DNA from: Sphingomonas phyllosphaerae
GTDB lineage: Bacteria; Pseudomonadota; Alphaproteobacteria; Sphingomonadales; Sphingomonadaceae
Length of the DNA: 64,000 nt
Direction of reading: 5' to 3'
Assembly (NCBI GenBank): GCA_036946405.1
Contig: JAQIJC010000001.1
Span: 1,557,001 to 1,621,000, forward strand
Position 1 is the stretch's first letter. The number at the start of each line of letters is the position of its first letter. A program made the position numbers and the translations under genes. The notes below the pieces were generated by a model. That model had not been told where the DNA came from. It was given only the letters and a program-made list of their open reading frames with translations, and ran no database searches. This document shows positions 34,211 through 43,556 of the stretch, in pieces.

Positions 34211-34903
34211 ATGTCGATCGCGTTGCTGATCGCCGCCGGACTGGCCGCCGCCCCCGAAGCGCCGAGGCCGGTGCCGGACAGCGAACTGGCGAAGATGCGG
34301 GGCGGCCTGATGCTGCCCAACGGGCTGAACGTCGCGATCGGCATCGACATCCAGACGCGCATCGACGGCGTGCTGGCGCTGCACACGATCTTCTCCAGCG
34401 AGGCGCAGGGCGTGCGCGTCTTCACCGATGGCCGGACCAGCCCCAGCGAGGTGCCCGGCACCGTCACCGTCGAGACCGGCGACCCCAGCTGGCCGACCGT
34501 CACGGTATCGCGGACGCCGACCGGCACCACCGTCACCGCCCCGGTCGCTGGCGCACCCGCCAGCGTCAACATCGTCTCCGGGCCGACGACCGGCTGGCTC
34601 GACGCATCGGGACAGACGCCGGTGCCGGTGGTCGCGAACGGCCCGGCGGTCGAGGCGAGTTCGGGGAGTATCCGGCTGACCAGCGACGAACGCGGCAGCC
34701 AGGTGCAGTTGCTGACGCCGACCACCGAGATCCGCCATCTGGTCGGGCAGGCGACCGGCGCGGTGATCTCGAACACCGCCAACGATCGCGTCATCGACAC
34801 CGTCAGCACCGTCAACGTCAATCTGGTCGGGCTGCCCGCCGGGCTGATGAACGGGATGCTGCTGGTCAACCGGATCGCGACCGAGGCGGCCGGTCCACGC
34901 TGA
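34211..34903 (+). CDS. FapE-like secreted protein
   Basis: The 230-residue protein starts one base after the peptidase stop. A short signal (MSIALLIAAGLAAAPEA) is followed by VPDSELAKMRGGLMLPNGLN. This resembles the conserved L-(R)G-x-x-x-x-P-G region that I recall near the N terminus of FapE proteins. The middle is Thr/Val-rich, and the C terminus (DTVSTVNVNLVGLPAGLMNG) is hydrophobic beta-type. In Pseudomonas, FapE is a minor, extracellularly found fibre component of uncertain role. The identification rests on position and this weak motif. Confidence 0.6.
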   Translation: MSIALLIAAGLAAAPEAPRPVPDSELAKMRGGLMLPNGLNVAIGIDIQTRIDGVLALHTIFSSEAQGVRVFTDGRTSPSEVPGTVTVETGDPSWPTVTVSRTPTGTTVTAPVAGAPASVNIVSGPTTGWLDASGQTPVPVVANGPAVEASSGSIRLTSDERGSQVQLLTPTTEIRHLVGQATGAVISNTANDRVIDTVSTVNVNLVGLPAGLMNGMLLVNRIATEAAGPR

Positions 34904-34930
34904 ATGACTTGGGAAAGGGGATCATCATCG

Positions 34931-36262
34931 ATGCGACCGGCGGCCTCCAGCGCGTTTCTCTCCCTTGGCCTGATCGCCGCGCCGGCGGCGGCACAGCAGC
35001 CCATCTCCCCGGCGACCGCGGCGATGCCGGCGGCGGCGGATGATCGCGACGAGCTGCGCCGGACACTGGCGGTGGAGCGACAGGAGCTGGACCGCCAGCA
35101 GCGCGCGCTCGACGAGCAGCGCGCGCGGATCGACCGGCTGGAGGCGCGGCTGTCCGGGCGCGGCGAGGCGGGGGCGCAGGTCGCGCAGGCCGCCTTGCCG
35201 CCAGGCGGCGTGCCGCTCCCGGCGTCGCCGCCGCCCGCACCACCCTCCGCCGCGACGCAGGTGCAGACCGTCGGCGAAGCACCCTCCGACCAGCGGCAGG
35301 TTCAGGTCGCGGTGCTGTCGGAGCAGGGCGGGATCATCACCAAGGCGGGACGCGCGACCGTCGAGGTCAATTTCGAATATGCGCGCGCCGATCGCAACCA
35401 GGTCGTGTTCCGCGGCGTGCAGATCCCGGAGGCGGTGCTGATCGGCGTCTTCGATATCAACCAGAGCCGACAGGACGTATTGACGGTCGGAACGGTCGGG
35501 CGGCTGGGGCTGACCAGCCGGCTCGAGATCAACGGGCGGCTGCCGTTCGTCTATCGCTCCGACAAATCGGTGCTCGCGCCGGTCGCCAACCCGACCGAGC
35601 CGAATGCGGGGCAGCTCGACCGGCCGGTCAGCGGTGCGAACATCGGCGATATCGACTTCGGGCTGCGGTATCAGTTCACCGACGGCAACAACGGCGCGCC
35701 GTATCTGATTGCGGGCGTGCAGGCGGTGGCCCCCACCGGCACCGACCCGTTCCGGGTGCCCCGCGACGCGCTCGGCAATGCGCTGAAGGGCGCGACCGGG
35801 GCAGGATTCTGGGCGGTGACACCGAACGTGACCGCGATCCTGCCCAGCGATCCGGCGGTGTTGTTCGCGACCCTGGGTTACACCTACAATTTCGCACGCG
35901 ACATCAATCGCCAGATCGGCGCGACGTTCATCGAGCGCGTCGCACCGGGCAGCCAGCCCTCGGCGAGCGCCGGGATCGCGATCGCGCTCAATCCGCGCAC
36001 GTCGATCAGCTTCGGCTATGCGCAGACCTGGGCGCTGGGCACCAAGACCCGCGTCCGCGCGCTCAACCAGACGACACAGGAGCTGGGCGACGCGATGACT
36101 GCGGAAAGCCGCGACCTCCAGATCGGACGCCTGCTGTTCGGGGTCAGCTATCGCACCTCGCCGACCACGACGCTGAACTGGAACGTCGAGGTCGGCGCGA
36201 CCGACGATGCCGCCGATGTGCGGACGACGCTGCGTATCCCCTTCACGTTCAACGCCTATTGA
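34931..36262 (+). CDS. fapF: FapF-like outer-membrane channel with N-terminal coiled coil
   Basis: The protein has 443 residues. ATG 34931 is preferred to the ATG at 34904 because AAAGGGG precedes it and the signal peptide (MRPAASSAFLSLGLIAAPAAAQ) then begins properly. Residues about 40-75 form a heptad coiled coil (DELRRTLAVERQELDRQQRA, then LDEQRARIDRLEARL). A Pro/Ala linker (85-108) follows, then a beta-barrel to the C terminus with RLGLTSRLEINGRLPFVYRS and IGDIDFGLRYQFTDGNNGAP. Coiled coil plus barrel is the FapF architecture: a trimeric channel that secretes amyloid subunits across the outer membrane. It is the last gene of the operon. Confidence 0.8.
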   Translation: MRPAASSAFLSLGLIAAPAAAQQPISPATAAMPAAADDRDELRRTLAVERQELDRQQRALDEQRARIDRLEARLSGRGEAGAQVAQAALPPGGVPLPASPPPAPPSAATQVQTVGEAPSDQRQVQVAVLSEQGGIITKAGRATVEVNFEYARADRNQVVFRGVQIPEAVLIGVFDINQSRQDVLTVGTVGRLGLTSRLEINGRLPFVYRSDKSVLAPVANPTEPNAGQLDRPVSGANIGDIDFGLRYQFTDGNNGAPYLIAGVQAVAPTGTDPFRVPRDALGNALKGATGAGFWAVTPNVTAILPSDPAVLFATLGYTYNFARDINRQIGATFIERVAPGSQPSASAGIAIALNPRTSISFGYAQTWALGTKTRVRALNQTTQELGDAMTAESRDLQIGRLLFGVSYRTSPTTTLNWNVEVGATDDAADVRTTLRIPFTFNAY

Positions 36263-36271
36263 GGGCTGCGT

Positions 36272-38017
36272 TCACGCCGCGCGCGCGAACGGGGCGGGGG
36301 CCTGCGCAACGTCGAAGCGCGCGATCTGGCTGCCGAGCGCGCCGGCCTGCGCCTCCAGCTTGCGGGTGACCGCAGTGACTTCCTCGACCATCGCGGCATT
36401 CTGCTGCGTGGTGCCGTCGATCTGCGCCAGCGCGATGTCGATCTGACGCAAGCCCTCGGCCTGGGCGGAGGCATTGGTCGCGATCTCGGAGACCTGCGCG
36501 GTGATTGTGCCGATCTGCGTCGTGATCCGGTCGAGCGCGCTGCCGGTGTCGTTGACGAGCCGCACGCCGTCCTCGACCTGCTGGCTGCTCAGCACGATCC
36601 GCTGGCGCACGTCGGTCGCGGCGTCGGAGCAGCGTCCGGCGAGCGCGCGCACCTCGCTGGCGACCACCGCGAAGCCCTTGCCGGCGTCACCGGCGCGCGC
36701 CGCCTCGACGCCCGCGTTGAGCGCCAGAAGATTGGTCTGGAAGGCGATGCCGTCGATCACCGCGATGATCTCCGAAATCTCGTTCGACGCCTGCTCCAGC
36801 CGCCCCATCGCGGCGACCGCCTCGCGCACGACCTGTGCGCCGTCACGCGCCTCGCCATGGACGCGGTGCATCGCCGCCTGCGCGCTGGCGGCGCCGGTCG
36901 CGGCGTTGTTCACGGTGTCGGCGATCGCGCTCATCGCCGCGGCGGTTTCCTCGAGGCTCGCCGCCTGTTGCTCGGTACGGCACGACAGATCGTCGGACGC
37001 CTGCGTCAGCTCGGCGGTGAAGCGATAAACCGTCTCGCTGCCGCTGCTGATCCCCAGCAACGCATCGTGGATCGAGGCCAGCGCGCGGTCGAAGTCTCTT
37101 GCCAGCGTCGCATAACTGGCGGGCAGGGTCTGCCCGAGCCGCTGCGTCAGGCGACCTTCGGCGAGCGCGGCGAGCTGCTGCGCGAGCGTGTCGACAACCT
37201 GCCGCTGCTCGGCGTCGGCGCGCGCCTTCGCCTCGCCCGCGTCGCGGAAGACGACCAGCGCCTTGGCCATCGCGCCGATTTCGTCGCTTCGGTCCGTTCC
37301 CGGCACCGCGACGTCGCGGCGGCCACCCGCCAGTTCGGTCATTGCGCTGCGCATCTCGCCGAGCGGGCGAAACATCTTCCGCGTCACCGCGAGGCAGACC
37401 AGCGCGGCGCACAGCGTCACCAGCACCGCGACGATCGCGATGCTGCGCTGAACCTCGTGGACGCTGGCGAGGAAGTCGGCGGCCGGGATGCCGACGTAGA
37501 GGATCCCGACGACCGCGCCGTTCGCATCCTTGATCGGGTCGTAAGCGGTGAAATAGTTGGTGCCGAGGATGTCGGCGCGCCCGCGATAGTTGCGGCCGTC
37601 GCGCAGCACGGTGTCGCGCACCGCGTCGCTGGTCAGCTTCGTCCCGGTGGCGCGGCTGCCGTCCTTGTTCTTGACGTTGGTCGCGATCCGCGTGTCGCCA
37701 CGGAAGATCGTCGCGGTGCCGCCGACCAGTTCCTTGACGCGGTCGACCGCGTCGTGATCGCCGTTGAGGACGTGGCCATCGATCGAGAGCAGATCGCCCT
37801 GCACGGCGGCGGCGCGGCCGTGGCGCTGGAGCACGCTCCACGCGACGCGCATGTTCGCCTCCTGTCGCTCGGTCGCGCTCCGTTCGGCATTGATCGCCAG
37901 CACCGTGGCGGTGACCGCCGCCGTGACCAGCGACAAGAGGCACAGCGACAACGCGATGAGCCATGTCACCTTCGCAGAGAGGCTGAGATCGCGAATTCGT
38001 GCTGCCACACCCGGCAT
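36272..38017 (-). CDS. Methyl-accepting chemotaxis protein with Cache-type sensor
   Basis: The protein is 581 residues from ATG 38017, where GGAAG is well placed; the open frame extends to 38077. A first membrane helix (VTWLIALSLCLLSLVTAAVT) and a periplasmic single-Cache-like domain containing NYFTAYDPIKDANGAVVGIL come first. A second helix precedes a HAMP region (FRPLGEMRSAMTELAGGRRD). The signalling hairpin follows, with the conserved tip IDGIAFQTNLLALNAGVEAA. It transmits ligand binding to CheA/CheW. No che genes adjoin it. The gene converges with the Fap-like operon, 9 nt after its last stop. Confidence 0.9.
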   Translation of the reverse strand: MPGVAARIRDLSLSAKVTWLIALSLCLLSLVTAAVTATVLAINAERSATERQEANMRVAWSVLQRHGRAAAVQGDLLSIDGHVLNGDHDAVDRVKELVGGTATIFRGDTRIATNVKNKDGSRATGTKLTSDAVRDTVLRDGRNYRGRADILGTNYFTAYDPIKDANGAVVGILYVGIPAADFLASVHEVQRSIAIVAVLVTLCAALVCLAVTRKMFRPLGEMRSAMTELAGGRRDVAVPGTDRSDEIGAMAKALVVFRDAGEAKARADAEQRQVVDTLAQQLAALAEGRLTQRLGQTLPASYATLARDFDRALASIHDALLGISSGSETVYRFTAELTQASDDLSCRTEQQAASLEETAAAMSAIADTVNNAATGAASAQAAMHRVHGEARDGAQVVREAVAAMGRLEQASNEISEIIAVIDGIAFQTNLLALNAGVEAARAGDAGKGFAVVASEVRALAGRCSDAATDVRQRIVLSSQQVEDGVRLVNDTGSALDRITTQIGTITAQVSEIATNASAQAEGLRQIDIALAQIDGTTQQNAAMVEEVTAVTRKLEAQAGALGSQIARFDVAQAPAPFARAA

Positions 38018-38154
38018 CTGACGCTTCCAATTTCCTGTTGATCGCTCGTCGCCTGATTGGCGGATGATCGGGCACATGCAGGAAAAGCGTTAATTTACAG
38101 GCACCAGTGGCAATCGCTGGAACGGCCCGCCCGCGAACGGGCGGGCCGACCATC

Positions 38155-39087
38155 TCAGGCCGCCGCGGCGGGTGCGGCCGGTTCGGGCTTGATGGCGCGG
38201 CTGGTGCGTCCGTCGATGCCGCGCGGCACGTCACCCGCGACGGTGGCGCGACGCAGGTGGCGGCGCTGCAGCCCGAAGTCCGCAACGGCGCGATGCTGCG
38301 TCGAGCGATTGTCCCAGATCGCCACGTCGCCGACCTGCCACCGCCAGCGCACGACATTCTCCGGCTTGGTGATATGATCCTGCAGGATCGCGAAAAGCCG
38401 CTGCGAATCCGCGGTGTTGAGCCCGGCGAAGCGCTTGACGAAATGACCGAGCAGCAGCGAGCGCGCGCCGCTTTCGGGATGGACGCGCACGACCGGATGT
38501 TCGGTTTCGTAGATCGTCGAGGTGAAGACCTTGCGATGCTCTTCCAGCGCCTTCGACGCGCCGGCGAGCACCTCGGCATAATCGTAATCGTTGCTGTGGA
38601 TCGCGGTCAGCCCGTCGACGAGCGTGCGCAGCGAGTCGGGCAGTTCCTCATAGGCGGTTTCGCCGTTCGCCCAGAGCGTGTCGCCGCCTGCGTCCGGGAT
38701 TACCAAGGCGCGCAGGATCGATGCCTTGGGATAAGCGGGAACGAAGGTGACGTCGGTATGCCAGCTCGACGCGGCGTATCCTTCCTTCGATTCGAGTTCG
38801 AGCAGGTAGCGCGAGCCCTCGGCGACCGGGACCGTCGGGTGCGCGATCGGATCGCCGAGCAACGCGGCGAACGCCTCGTGCGCTTCGTCGGTGAGATGCT
38901 GTTCGCGGAAGAAGATCACCTTGTGGCGGACCAGCGCGGCCTGGATCGCGGCAACGGTCAGCGGGTCGAGGTCGCCGCCCAGCTTCACGCCGCGGATCTC
39001 GGCGCCGATGCGGCCAGCGACGGGGTGGATGTCGAGCGGGCTTTCCGCTTCGGCGGCATTCACGAACCGGTGGACGAGAGACGTCAT
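38155..39087 (-). CDS. Fe(II)/2-oxoglutarate dioxygenase of the TauD/AtsK family
   Basis: The 310-residue protein starts at ATG 39087 after GAAGGAGAAG. It has the facial triad His110-x-Asp112 (SSWHTDVTF) and His265 (NRSTQHRAV), with a downstream Arg for 2-oxoglutarate. Family members release sulfite from taurine (TauD) or aldehyde and sulfate from alkyl sulfates (AtsK); the motif spacing and the sulfatase 4.4 kb away favour alkyl sulfate, but the substrate is inferred. It is the third gene of a receptor-symporter-dioxygenase operon, 40 nt after the symporter. Confidence 0.85.
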   Translation of the reverse strand: MTSLVHRFVNAAEAESPLDIHPVAGRIGAEIRGVKLGGDLDPLTVAAIQAALVRHKVIFFREQHLTDEAHEAFAALLGDPIAHPTVPVAEGSRYLLELESKEGYAASSWHTDVTFVPAYPKASILRALVIPDAGGDTLWANGETAYEELPDSLRTLVDGLTAIHSNDYDYAEVLAGASKALEEHRKVFTSTIYETEHPVVRVHPESGARSLLLGHFVKRFAGLNTADSQRLFAILQDHITKPENVVRWRWQVGDVAIWDNRSTQHRAVADFGLQRRHLRRATVAGDVPRGIDGRTSRAIKPEPAAPAAAA

Positions 39088-39127
39088 GGCACTTCTCCTT
39101 CTTCGTGGTCGATGCGGGGTGATGCGG

Positions 39128-40489
39128 TCAGCCGGCGAGCGCGCGGCGGATGCGCGCATGTTCGGCCTGATCGAGCGGAAAGCGGTAGAGGCAGGCGGCG
39201 GACATCAGGTGCGCGATCGCCGGGCCGAGCGCGAAGACCAGCAGTAGCCCGTCCAGCGCCTGCGGTGTGTTCGACGCGCCCGGCGTGAAGCCGAGCCACG
39301 CCACCAGCGGCAGTGCGATCCCGACCGCGGCGGCCATCCCGGCCTTGCTGGTCAGGCTGAACACCGAATAGAACAGCGTTGTGCGGTCGGCACCGGTCTC
39401 CAGCCGATGCTTGTCGGCGACATCGGCGACCATCGCGCGGAGCATCAGATTGCCCGAGCCCTGCGCAAGCCCCTGTGCCAGCGTCAGCGCGAGCAGCAGC
39501 GGGAAGCGGGCCGGGGTGACGAGCAGCAGCGCGAGGTTGATCGCGACCTGCACCAGCTCGCCGAGGATCGCCGTGCGGTGCTTGCCGAGCCGCGTCGCGA
39601 TCCGCATCCAGATCGGCCCGGCGGCAACGCCGAAGACGAACTGGAACAGGAACAGCCCGCTCGCCCATTCCGGCCGGCGCATATAGGCGCTGACGAAGAA
39701 GACGATCAGCGCCGAGCGGATCAACTGTCCGGTCGTGACCGCAAAGTCCGAGACGATCACGCGCAAGAGCAGCCGCTCGCCCGCGATCAGTCGCACGGCG
39801 CGCGCCAACGGCATCCGCGCCTGCGCGACCGGCGGCCGGCTGTCGTCCTCCACCGCACCGAGCGTCAGCGGCAGCGTCACAGCAAGGCCGCCGATCACCA
39901 CCAGGCCGAACGACGCCAGCTTCAACGAGGCGTCGTCGGGCCTGATCTGATCGATGATGGTCGGCAGGATCAGCACCAGCAGCAGCGCGATCGACCCGGC
40001 GACCGTCGAATAGCTCGCGATGCGGGTGCGTTCGTCGTAATCGTTCGACAATTCACCCGACCACGCCAGATACGGGATCTGGATCATCGACCAGCCGAGA
40101 TAGAAGAGGAACAGCGCCCCCGCGAGCAGCGGCGCGCCGAAGCCCTCAGGCGGGAAGAACAGGATCAAGGCCGCGGCGGCATAGACGATCGCACCGGCGA
40201 TGATCCACGTCCGCCGCCGCCCGAGCCGGCTGTTGCCGTAATCGCCGAGCACGCCGATCAGCGGATCCGCCAGCGCGCCCCAGATCCGCTCCAGAAGGAA
40301 GATCAGTCCGATCGTCGCGAGCGGCAGTCCGTAATGCTCGGCGTAGATCGCGGGCAGATAGACCGCCACCGGGCTCTGCGCGGCGTAGATCGGCAGCGCC
40401 AGCGACGAGAAGGCCGCCAGCCGTAACGGAGTGAGCCGCGTGCCGCCGCGTGTTGCCGGGGCGAACAGGGATGCGTGGAGTGTGGCCAT
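39128..40489 (-). CDS. GPH-family (MFS_2) sugar:cation symporter
   Basis: The 453-residue protein is a 12-helix transporter of the glycoside-pentoside-hexuronide family. Its DPLIGVLGDYGNSRLGRRRT loop (about residues 74-95) is the family signature after helix 2. The protein would move a glycoside or related anion inward with H+ or Na+. GAGGA precedes the ATG. It lies 12 nt after the receptor gene and 40 nt before the TauD/AtsK-like gene. Pairing a GPH symporter with a sulfur dioxygenase suggests a sulfated or sulfonated organic substrate (inference). Confidence 0.82.
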   Translation of the reverse strand: MATLHASLFAPATRGGTRLTPLRLAAFSSLALPIYAAQSPVAVYLPAIYAEHYGLPLATIGLIFLLERIWGALADPLIGVLGDYGNSRLGRRRTWIIAGAIVYAAAALILFFPPEGFGAPLLAGALFLFYLGWSMIQIPYLAWSGELSNDYDERTRIASYSTVAGSIALLLVLILPTIIDQIRPDDASLKLASFGLVVIGGLAVTLPLTLGAVEDDSRPPVAQARMPLARAVRLIAGERLLLRVIVSDFAVTTGQLIRSALIVFFVSAYMRRPEWASGLFLFQFVFGVAAGPIWMRIATRLGKHRTAILGELVQVAINLALLLVTPARFPLLLALTLAQGLAQGSGNLMLRAMVADVADKHRLETGADRTTLFYSVFSLTSKAGMAAAVGIALPLVAWLGFTPGASNTPQALDGLLLVFALGPAIAHLMSAACLYRFPLDQAEHARIRRALAG

Positions 40490-40501
40490 GTCGCTGGATC
40501 C

Positions 40502-42946
40502 TCACAGCTTCGTGCGAAGGGTGACGCCCCAGGTGCGCGGGTCGCCGACGATGCCGGTCACCAACCCGAAATTGGTCGGCGACAGCGTCTGGAAATATTC
40601 GGTATCGCCCGCATTCCTGACCCAGGCGGACAGGTCCCAGCGCGCGTCTTCGCTGCGCAGGCCGATCCGCAGGTTGAGCACGCCGTACGCGTCGATGACG
40701 CCGTAGCGCGAGTTGCCGGCGGTGGTGTTGAACGACGAGCGATGCGAATAATCGCTGTGGCCATACAGTTCGAGCGCGCCGCCGAGCGGCTGCGCGGCGT
40801 CCGCGCCCAGCGTGTAAGTGAACCTGGGCACGCCCGCGAGCGGTTCCCCGGACAGGTTCTGGATGCCGCCGAGGTTCAGCCGCTCGGGCGCCTGCGGGGC
40901 GTTGCGATAGTCGCGGTAGGTGGCGTCGGTATAGCTGAACGACGCGTTGAGCGATGCGTGCCGGGTCGGCGTCCAGACGAGATCGCCCTCGACCCCGCGC
41001 GAGCGCACCGCGGGAATGTTCGCGATATACTGGCGATAGGTGACGGTGTTGGCGAGCAATTCGGTGATGCCGGTCTGATAGTCCGAAACGTCGGTCCAGA
41101 AGCCGGCGAGGTTGAGCGTCACGGTGCGGTCGAGCCATTGCGACTTCAGCCCGACCTCATAGGCGTTGACGCCCTCGGGCCGGACGTTGGGGTCGATACC
41201 GGCGGGCAGCGCGGTCAGGTTGAGCCCACCCGATTTGCTGCCGCGCGAATAGGAAGCATAAAGCAGGGCGTCGGGGGCGACCCGGTAGGAGAGCGTCGCC
41301 AGCCCCGAGAGGCTGCCGGCGTTGAGCCGCGTCGTGAAATCCATGACGGGATTGAACTGGGAGCGGATCGCGAGCGCGGCAGCGCGCGCCTTGTCCGGAA
41401 GCCCGGACAGGTCCGCGCCGGCAAAGTGGAACTGGTTGAAGCGGCCGTTCTTCGCTTCGCCGGTATAGCGTAGCCCGACGGTGAGGTGCAGCGCGTCGGT
41501 CGCGTTCCATGTCGCTTGCCCGAAGGCGGCGAGGCTCTTGGTTTCCGGTGTCGACGTCGACCGTGCTTCGAAGCCGGAAAGCGCGGCGTTGCCGATCGTC
41601 GCGGAGACCGCAGGCAGGTTCCAGCTCGCGGCACTGGCGCCATAGGCGGTCGCGCCATAGCCTCGGACGATCTGCCAGAAGTAATAGGCGCCGATGACGT
41701 AATCGATGGTGTTGGTGCCGGTCGAGGCGAGCCGCAGCTCCTGGCTGAACTGGCGCTGGCGGTTCGCCTGCTGCGCCTTGGTGACGATCGGCAGGGCGGT
41801 ATTGTCGCCGTCGTTGGCCGGATCCCAGTCCCACCAGCGATAGGCGGTGATCGAGGTGAGCGCCGCTTGCCCCAGATCCCAGTCGAGCTGCGCCGATGCG
41901 CCATAGCTCTTCATGTTCGACTGATAATGGCTGTTGGCCTCGCCGCGTCGCGCGAACGGATCGACGGGCAGCGGCGTGTAGCCCGCCCGCGCCGCGCGGT
42001 CGCGGAAGTTGTTCGGGATCGCGGCACCGTTGTCGTAGGTGCCGAAATAGTTGGCGAAGATGCCGAGCACGAAATGCTGCTTCTGCTGCGAATAGTCGCC
42101 GATCAGCTTGATCGCCAATGCCGGCGTCGGCGTTACCAGCAGCTGCGCGCGCGCCGAGAAATTGTCGTAATCCTGCGCGCGCTGGCGGGTGGTGACGTTG
42201 GTGAGGAAACCGTCGCGGTGCGTGTCGGCGATGCTGAGCCGATAGGCGATCGTGTCGGCCACGATCGGCCCCGACACGGAGCCGCGCACCTGATGATAGC
42301 CGTAATCGCCCAGCGTCGCTTCGCCCGCGAACTCGGTCGTGAAACTCGGCGCGCGCGACGAGATGTTGATTGCCCCCGCCGTGGTGTTCTTGCCGAATAG
42401 CGTGCCTTGCGGCCCGCGTAGCACCTCGATGCGGTCGAGATCGACGAGGTCGAACTGCGACTGGCCGACGCGACCGTAAAAGACGTTGTCGATGTAGATG
42501 CCGACGCCATTCTCCAGCCCGTCGTTGGTCAGGGCGACATTGGAGCCGAGCCCGCGGATGTTGATGTTGGTGTTGCGCGGGTTGAAGCTGAAGACCTGAA
42601 GGCTGGGCACGAGTTGCTGCACCTGCCCGAGCGTGAAATTGCCGGTGCGTTCCAGCGTTTCCGTCCCGACGACGCTGAGCGCGATCGGCACGTCCTGCGC
42701 GCGCTCCTGACGGCGGCGGGCGGTGACGAGCACTTCGTCACCGGCGGCGTCGGCCGTCGCCGCATCGGAGGGGTTGGCGTCCGCGGGCGTCGCGGCGGGA
42801 TCGCTCGGCGCGGCGGTGGCGGCGATGTCCGGGAGACGGGTTTCGGCGGCGAGCGCAGTGGTCGAGGTGGCAGACAACAGCCCGGTCAGCAGAAGACGCC
42901 AGGCGCAGCGCGACACGCCGCCCGCCAAGGTGGTCGATGGCAACAA
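40502..42946 (-). CDS. TonB-dependent receptor heading the sulfur-ester/symporter operon
   Basis: The protein has 814 residues with a signal peptide (LLLTGLLSATSTTALAAE). A TonB-box-like DEVLVTARRRQERAQDVPIA precedes the plug (NTNINIRGLGSNVALTNDGL; DLDRIEVLRGPQGTLFGKNT) and the barrel, which ends TWGVTLRTKL. The motif GTLFGKNTTAGAINI is typical of sphingomonad receptors of the CirA/FecA-like group. The start at 42946 is TTG-TTG after GGGAG; a better start is not visible. A TAAAAT on the minus strand near 43069 could be its -10, but the -35 is weak. Confidence 0.85.
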   Translation of the reverse strand: MLPSTTLAGGVSRCAWRLLLTGLLSATSTTALAAETRLPDIAATAAPSDPAATPADANPSDAATADAAGDEVLVTARRRQERAQDVPIALSVVGTETLERTGNFTLGQVQQLVPSLQVFSFNPRNTNINIRGLGSNVALTNDGLENGVGIYIDNVFYGRVGQSQFDLVDLDRIEVLRGPQGTLFGKNTTAGAINISSRAPSFTTEFAGEATLGDYGYHQVRGSVSGPIVADTIAYRLSIADTHRDGFLTNVTTRQRAQDYDNFSARAQLLVTPTPALAIKLIGDYSQQKQHFVLGIFANYFGTYDNGAAIPNNFRDRAARAGYTPLPVDPFARRGEANSHYQSNMKSYGASAQLDWDLGQAALTSITAYRWWDWDPANDGDNTALPIVTKAQQANRQRQFSQELRLASTGTNTIDYVIGAYYFWQIVRGYGATAYGASAASWNLPAVSATIGNAALSGFEARSTSTPETKSLAAFGQATWNATDALHLTVGLRYTGEAKNGRFNQFHFAGADLSGLPDKARAAALAIRSQFNPVMDFTTRLNAGSLSGLATLSYRVAPDALLYASYSRGSKSGGLNLTALPAGIDPNVRPEGVNAYEVGLKSQWLDRTVTLNLAGFWTDVSDYQTGITELLANTVTYRQYIANIPAVRSRGVEGDLVWTPTRHASLNASFSYTDATYRDYRNAPQAPERLNLGGIQNLSGEPLAGVPRFTYTLGADAAQPLGGALELYGHSDYSHRSSFNTTAGNSRYGVIDAYGVLNLRIGLRSEDARWDLSAWVRNAGDTEYFQTLSPTNFGLVTGIVGDPRTWGVTLRTKL

Positions 42947-43095
42947 GATGTGGAACTCCCGTCACGATCCGGCGGCCGTCCCCCTGACGGCACGAACCGG
43001 TCGATGATTTTCGTTGGACGTGGGTGGAGCCTGCGCTGCGCCTCTTAAGGGCGCGCCGCCCGGCTCGATCATTTTAGCAGATCAAACGCATCACA

Positions 43096-43116
43096 TTCCC
43101 CTTCACGTCAGGGGAA
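43096..43116. promoter_or_regulatory. Inverted repeat in the 42947-43314 gap
   Basis: TTCCCCT and AGGGGAA form perfect 7-bp arms around TCACGTC. It lies 150 nt upstream of the leftward receptor start and about 200 nt downstream of the YezD-like gene stop. It could be an operator for the receptor or a terminator. The rest of the gap shows no gene. Confidence 0.4.
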
Positions 43117-43314
43117 GACACGAAGCCTGGCGTGGTCGCCTCGGCATCGTGCGCTTTAGCCGTTGGTGACGCGGAGCAAGCTGCATCCCGATCAAAAGCC
43201 GCGGGCCCGGTGTGATCCGGCGAACCGGAAAGCGGAGGGCCAGACCGCCTGGTGAATATCTATCGATCTAATAGGAGATCGCGTCACCATAGCTTTGGTA
43301 TCAGGGCCCAAAGT

Positions 43315-43491
43315 TCAGTCGGAGAAGCGTTGCCGCCGGGTCACGTCGAGCTGGACGACGCGCGCGCCGTGGACGGTGAGGACGATCGAGCCATAGTCCA
43401 GCCCCGCGATCGCTTCCTCTACCGCGCGTAACACTGCCTCGCGTGCCGCCGGCACCGGGCGGTCGGACGCGACGGATAGTTGGTCGATCAT
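43315..43491 (-). CDS. Small YezD-like (DUF2292) protein
   Basis: The 58-residue protein begins MIDQLSVASDRP, and its C-terminal half is IAGLDYGSIVLTVHGARVVQ followed by LDVTRRQR. This matches the YezD/DUF2292 pattern of a short helix, then G-x-x-YGS-(V/I) and a beta strand with D/H-G-R-V-V-Q. Such proteins are often found near sulfur-assimilation and sulfonate genes. Here the gene lies 65 nt downstream of a sulfatase on the same strand. The biochemical role is unknown. It is too short for most gene callers and easily missed. Confidence 0.65.
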   Translation of the reverse strand: MIDQLSVASDRPVPAAREAVLRAVEEAIAGLDYGSIVLTVHGARVVQLDVTRRQRFSD

Positions 43492-43556
43492 CGCATATGA
43501 TCCTTCGCTGACGGGAAGAGGCCGGGCGGCATCGTCGCCCGGCCGACGGTGGACGA

